DNA from: Rhizobiaceae bacterium
Lineage (GTDB): Bacteria; Pseudomonadota; Alphaproteobacteria; Rhizobiales; Rhizobiaceae
Assembly (NCBI GenBank): GCA_016764155.1
Contig: JAESSK010000060.1
Coordinates: 1-8,870 of the forward strand
DNA: 8,870 bases
Direction of reading: 5' to 3'
Positions 5,846-8,870 of this stretch are shown here, piece by piece. The translations under genes and the position numbers were made by a program. Positions within the stretch are counted from its first letter, which is position 1, and every line of letters starts with the position of its first letter. The notes beneath the pieces are model-generated. The model did not search any database. It saw nothing but the letters and a program-made list of their open reading frames with translations, and was not told the origin of the DNA.

Positions 5846-7453
5846 CTAGATATATTTGTCCAGACGGGGTGCTGCATCCAGTAATTCTCGGGTGAAATCA
5901 TATTCTGGGCTATCAAATACTTGATCCACAGGTCCTTGTTCCAGTATTTTTCCAGACTGCATAATCATCACCTCATCGCAAAACGCGCGTACCACACTTA
6001 GATCGTGACTGATGAAAAGATAGGCGATCGAATAGGCATCGCGCAGGTTTGAAAGCAGATCAAGGATTTGCGCACGGATGGAAACATCCAGTGCCGAAAC
6101 CGGTTCATCGGCAATGATCAGCTTGGGCTGGGTAACCAGTGCCCGTGCAATGGCAATACGCTGGCGCTGGCCGCCGGAAAATTCATGGGCAAATTTATCC
6201 AGATCACCGCTGCCAAGCCCAACCGAGCGCAAGGCCTGTTCAACCATATCCATGCGTTGTTCTTTGCCGAGTTCCGGTCGAAGGTGCAGCGGCTCGCCCA
6301 CAAGACGGGCAACCTTATGGCGCGGGTTGAACGAACCATAGGGATCTTGAAACACAATCTGCATATCTTGGCGTGCCTGTTGCATGGCTTGCGGCGTGCC
6401 AGGAATGATTTTGTCTCCGGAAAAGAATATTTCCCCGGAGGCTGGTTGTTGCAGACCGAGAATTGTTCGAGCCAAAGTGGATTTCCCACAACCGGATTCC
6501 CCGATCAGTGCAGTGGTCTGGCCGGGATATATTTTGAAACTTAAATCATCGATTGCCTCGAGAGGATCCGGACGATCAAACAAATGTTTGCGCGTGCGTG
6601 GATAAGTGACGATGAGATCACGAACTTCCAGCAAGGGAGTGGTATCTCCAGCATCTGCACTAAGAACAGGTTTCGTTAGACGCACCGGTTGATGCGAAGA
6701 GGCTTCAGCAAGCTGTCTGGTATAGGCGTGCTTTTGCTGGCGCAATACATCCAGCGTCGGACCCTGTTCAACAACCTTGCCTTGTTTGAGAATGGTGATG
6801 CTATCAGCCACCTCGGCCACGACGCCCAGATCATGGCTGATGAGCAGCAGGCCCATTTGATATTCATCGACCAAAGACTTCAGCAGCTTCAGAATTTTAG
6901 CCTGCACTGTCACATCAAGGGCGGTGGTGGGTTCGTCCGCTATCAACAGTTTGGGCCGCATGGCGCAGGCAATGGCAATCAACACACGCTGGCGTTGGCC
7001 ACCCGATAATTGATCGGGATAACGATTGAGCGGGAATTCTGCAGCGAGTAGCCCCACATGCTCCAAAATTTCTGCCGCTTGTTCCCGGGCCTGTCTGGCA
7101 TTAACATTGCCATGTAGCCGAATGCCCTCGGCCACTTGATCGCCAATGGTTTTAAGGGGATTCAGCGCGGTCATCGGTTCCTGAAAGATCATCGCCAAAT
7201 CGTCGCCGCGCAAACCACACATTTGCTTTTCCGAGGCTTGGGTCAATTCCTTGCCATCAAACATGACACTGCCGCTGGTATCTGAACCATTGGGTAGCAA
7301 TTGCATGATGGAAAACGCTGTCATGGATTTACCGGAACCAGATTCCCCCACAATGCCGCGTATCTCACCCGGTTCAAGCGTCAGGTCGATGCCCTTTAAA
7401 ATGACATCGTCGCCAATGGTCAGTGATAAATCCTTGATCTGCAACAGAGCCAT
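5846..7453 (-). CDS. Dipeptide/oligopeptide ABC transporter, fused double ATP-binding protein
   Basis: This 535-residue protein carries two complete ABC ATPase domains of the DppD/DppF (peptide/nickel/opine) type in one chain, like YejF or GsiA. It powers uptake through the two permeases coded just upstream, on the cytoplasmic face of the inner membrane. Domain 1: Walker A GESGSGKS (36-43), Q91, signature LSGGQRQR (149-156), Walker B LLIADE (169-174), switch His207. Domain 2: Walker A GESGCGKS (318-325), Q369, signature FSGGQRQR (425-432), Walker B LIIADE (445-450), switch His483. All catalytic residues are present in both halves. The four-cysteine [4Fe-4S] motif of some stand-alone DppD/DppF proteins is absent, as usual in fusions. 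The start overlaps the permease stop by one base (TAATG) with GGAGG 8 bases upstream (7462-7466). Substrate cannot be told without the binding protein: peptides, glutathione or opines are possible. Confidence 0.93.
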   Translation of the reverse strand: MALLQIKDLSLTIGDDVILKGIDLTLEPGEIRGIVGESGSGKSMTAFSIMQLLPNGSDTSGSVMFDGKELTQASEKQMCGLRGDDLAMIFQEPMTALNPLKTIGDQVAEGIRLHGNVNARQAREQAAEILEHVGLLAAEFPLNRYPDQLSGGQRQRVLIAIACAMRPKLLIADEPTTALDVTVQAKILKLLKSLVDEYQMGLLLISHDLGVVAEVADSITILKQGKVVEQGPTLDVLRQQKHAYTRQLAEASSHQPVRLTKPVLSADAGDTTPLLEVRDLIVTYPRTRKHLFDRPDPLEAIDDLSFKIYPGQTTALIGESGCGKSTLARTILGLQQPASGEIFFSGDKIIPGTPQAMQQARQDMQIVFQDPYGSFNPRHKVARLVGEPLHLRPELGKEQRMDMVEQALRSVGLGSGDLDKFAHEFSGGQRQRIAIARALVTQPKLIIADEPVSALDVSIRAQILDLLSNLRDAYSIAYLFISHDLSVVRAFCDEVMIMQSGKILEQGPVDQVFDSPEYDFTRELLDAAPRLDKYI

Positions 7454-8316
7454 TAGCGCGACCTCCGCAATCGGGGATCAAGCGCATCGCGCAATCCATC
7501 GCCCAGCAGATTTAGGCCAAGCACGGTAATGACAATCGCCAGCCCCGGAAAGATTGCCATATGAGGCGCAAAGCTCATCATTGTTTGAGCTTCAAAAAGC
7601 ATACGCCCCCAGCTCGGCAAGGGCGGCTGGGTGCCGAGCCCTACATAGGAAAGTCCAGCCTCTGCCAGAATGCCCAGTGAAAATTGAATGGTGATTTGCA
7701 CGATCAAAATATTGGCGATGTTGGGAATGATATGTTCAATCGTGATACGGGTTCTGGATTTTCCCGCAACCCGTGCCGCCATAATATATTCCCTTGGCCA
7801 GATCGAAAGCGCTGCGCCACGCGACAGTCGCGCAAATACCGGAATATTGAAAATGCCAATCGCGATGATCGCATTAATCGCTCCGGGGCCAAAGATCGCA
7901 GTGATAATCACCGCCGATAGTAAAGCCGGAAACGCAAACACCAGATCATTGAAGCGCATCAGAGCTTCATCGACAAAGCCGCGCTTGGCAGCGGCCCATG
8001 TGCCGAGCGGAACGCCGATGATAACGCCAATTCCTACCGCGACCAGCGCCACAGCAATCGAGTTGCGAGCACCCACCATCACCATTGAAAAGATATCGCG
8101 GCCAAAATGATCCGTGCCAAACCAGAATTCAGCCGATGGCATTTTGAGCCGGTTGACGATGACCAGCTTGGTCACGTCATAGGGCGTCCAGAACAGCGAC
8201 AGCAGCGCCATTAGAATGATTGCGCCGCTAATGATCGCGCCCAGTAGGAACGAACGGTTGGTCAACGCATTTTGCAGGATGTGTCGCCAGCTTTCGACTT
8301 CGATATCTTTGTTCAT
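7453..8316 (-). CDS. Dipeptide/oligopeptide ABC transporter permease, DppC type
   Basis: This inner-membrane permease (287 residues) is one half of the channel. An N-terminal cytoplasmic stretch is followed by a first membrane helix (about 23-43). Next come the extracytoplasmic GTDHFGRDIFS motif (67-77) typical of DppC/OppC/YejE, then five further hydrophobic helices. The EAA-type coupling loop, REYIMAARVAGKSRTRITIE (175-194), docks on the ATPase. Length and layout are normal for the family. It overlaps the upstream permease gene by ATGA (8313-8316) and the downstream ATPase gene by one base, so all three are surely one transcript. Its GGAGG (8325-8329) lies inside the end of the upstream gene. 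It ends in the family's DPRLRR tail. Confidence 0.93.
   Translation of the reverse strand: MNKDIEVESWRHILQNALTNRSFLLGAIISGAIILMALLSLFWTPYDVTKLVIVNRLKMPSAEFWFGTDHFGRDIFSMVMVGARNSIAVALVAVGIGVIIGVPLGTWAAAKRGFVDEALMRFNDLVFAFPALLSAVIITAIFGPGAINAIIAIGIFNIPVFARLSRGAALSIWPREYIMAARVAGKSRTRITIEHIIPNIANILIVQITIQFSLGILAEAGLSYVGLGTQPPLPSWGRMLFEAQTMMSFAPHMAIFPGLAIVITVLGLNLLGDGLRDALDPRLRRSR
7462..7466 (-). promoter_or_regulatory. Ribosome binding site of the fused ATPase gene
   Basis: GGAGG on the - strand, 8 bases before the ATG at 7453, again formed by the CGG-AGG arginine codons of the DPRLRR tail of the preceding permease. Confidence 0.6.
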
Positions 8317-8870
8317 TGCTCGCGCCTCCGCAGGCGAGGGTCAATCCATGCATAGGTAATATCGACCAGAAAATTGATAACGATGACGCTGGCGACCAAA
8401 ATGATCACGACGCTTTCAACCACAATCAAATCACGCTGGGTGATCGCTTGAAATACCAGCCTTCCAAGGCCGGGCAGGTAGAAAACGTTTTCAATGATGA
8501 TGGTTCCCGCCAACAGAAATGCAAATTGCAGTCCCATAATGGTAACTACGGGGATCATGGCATTGCGAAGAGCATGGTTCCAAAGGGTCTGAGAACGGGT
8601 CAAACCCTTGGCACGCGCCGTGCGGATATAGTCTTCCCCCATGGCCTCAATCAACGCTGAGCGTGTCACCCGCGCCAAAATAGCGGCTTGCGGCAGGGCC
8701 AGCGCAATGGCCGGGAGGAGGAGGGCTTGAAACGCCGGCCAAAGACCTTCCGACCAACCGGGAAACCCGCCAGCCGGAACAAGTTTGAGCATCACCGCAA
8801 AAACATAAACCAGCAACAGCGCGAACCAGAAATTCGGCATGGCAATCCCGATCTGGGCAATTGCCATTGA
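8313..8870 (-). CDS. Dipeptide/oligopeptide ABC transporter permease, DppB type, N-terminus beyond window
   Basis: This is the C-terminal 186 residues of the second channel subunit; DppB proteins are usually about 310-340 residues. The frame stays open to the window edge (a Ser codon at 8870-8868 precedes the first visible Met at 8867), so that Met is internal and the real start lies outside. Visible are several hydrophobic helices, the coupling loop EDYIRTARAKGLTRSQTLWN followed by HALRNAMIPV, the NVFYLPGLGRL segment typical of DppB, a final helix and the DPRLRR tail. It is the first of the three transporter genes seen here; the solute-binding protein gene is expected further upstream on the - strand. 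Confidence 0.92.
   Translation of the reverse strand, partial: SMAIAQIGIAMPNFWFALLLVYVFAVMLKLVPAGGFPGWSEGLWPAFQALLLPAIALALPQAAILARVTRSALIEAMGEDYIRTARAKGLTRSQTLWNHALRNAMIPVVTIMGLQFAFLLAGTIIIENVFYLPGLGRLVFQAITQRDLIVVESVVIILVASVIVINFLVDITYAWIDPRLRRREQ
8325..8329 (-). promoter_or_regulatory. Ribosome binding site of the DppC-type gene
   Basis: GGAGG on the - strand, 8 bases before the ATG at 8316, formed by the CGG-AGG arginine codons of the DPRLRR tail of the DppB-type gene. Confidence 0.6.

Noticed and set aside
1..8870. A new defence, mobile or biosynthetic system
   Set aside because: All complete genes belong to well-known families (FDH1 and peptide ABC transport); no transposase, integrase, phage, toxin or CRISPR signal is present.

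Overview
The window looks like an alphaproteobacterial chromosome segment, most likely Hyphomicrobiales (Rhizobiales). The main reason is the formate dehydrogenase pair: both subunits closely resemble, as I remember them, the tungsten-containing NAD-dependent FDH1 (Fdh1B/Fdh1A) of Methylorubrum (Methylobacterium) extorquens. Next to it are a betaine-homocysteine methyltransferase start and a Dpp/Yej-type peptide ABC transporter, both common in that order. Organism assignment is inference; there is no rRNA in the window.

Layout. (1) Bases 1-702 are a patchwork. An unassigned fragment of about 60-80 bases comes first. It is followed by the middle of a zinc-dependent iditol/sorbitol-type dehydrogenase on the + strand. 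At about 487-495 that abuts, head to head, the first ~70 codons of a betaine-homocysteine S-methyltransferase on the - strand. Neither gene is complete, so this is either a rearrangement scar or, more likely, a chimeric join in amplification or assembly. (2) Bases 703-1065 are a non-coding, AT-rich divergent control region. It has a perfect 10-bp inverted repeat in front of the methyltransferase gene and a weak candidate promoter for the formate dehydrogenase operon. (3) Bases 1066-5626 hold the operon fdh1B - small ORF - fdh1A on the + strand. The 24-codon ORF exactly fills the spacer and overlaps both neighbours through ATGA. (4) Bases 5627-5845 lie between convergent genes. They hold several hairpins, a good intrinsic terminator for the fdh transcript, and an upstream segment that could pair with one arm of the terminator. 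(5) Bases 5846-8870 hold three overlapping genes on the - strand: a fused double-ATPase, a DppC-like permease and a DppB-like permease cut by the window edge. The periplasmic binding protein is not in view.

How they work together. Fdh1A oxidises formate to CO2 at a bis-MGD tungsten or molybdenum centre. Electrons pass along Fe-S clusters to FMN in Fdh1B, which reduces NAD+, so C1 units from methylotrophy or serine/glycine/betaine breakdown can yield NADH. The methyltransferase fragment belongs to the related betaine/methionine methyl cycle, but its link to the operon is only positional. The ABC transporter is a separate, convergent unit importing peptides or similar small molecules. I see no phage, transposon, CRISPR or defence genes; the genes themselves are ordinary. 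The parts worth a second look are the joins, the small coupled ORF and the RNA structure after fdh1A.
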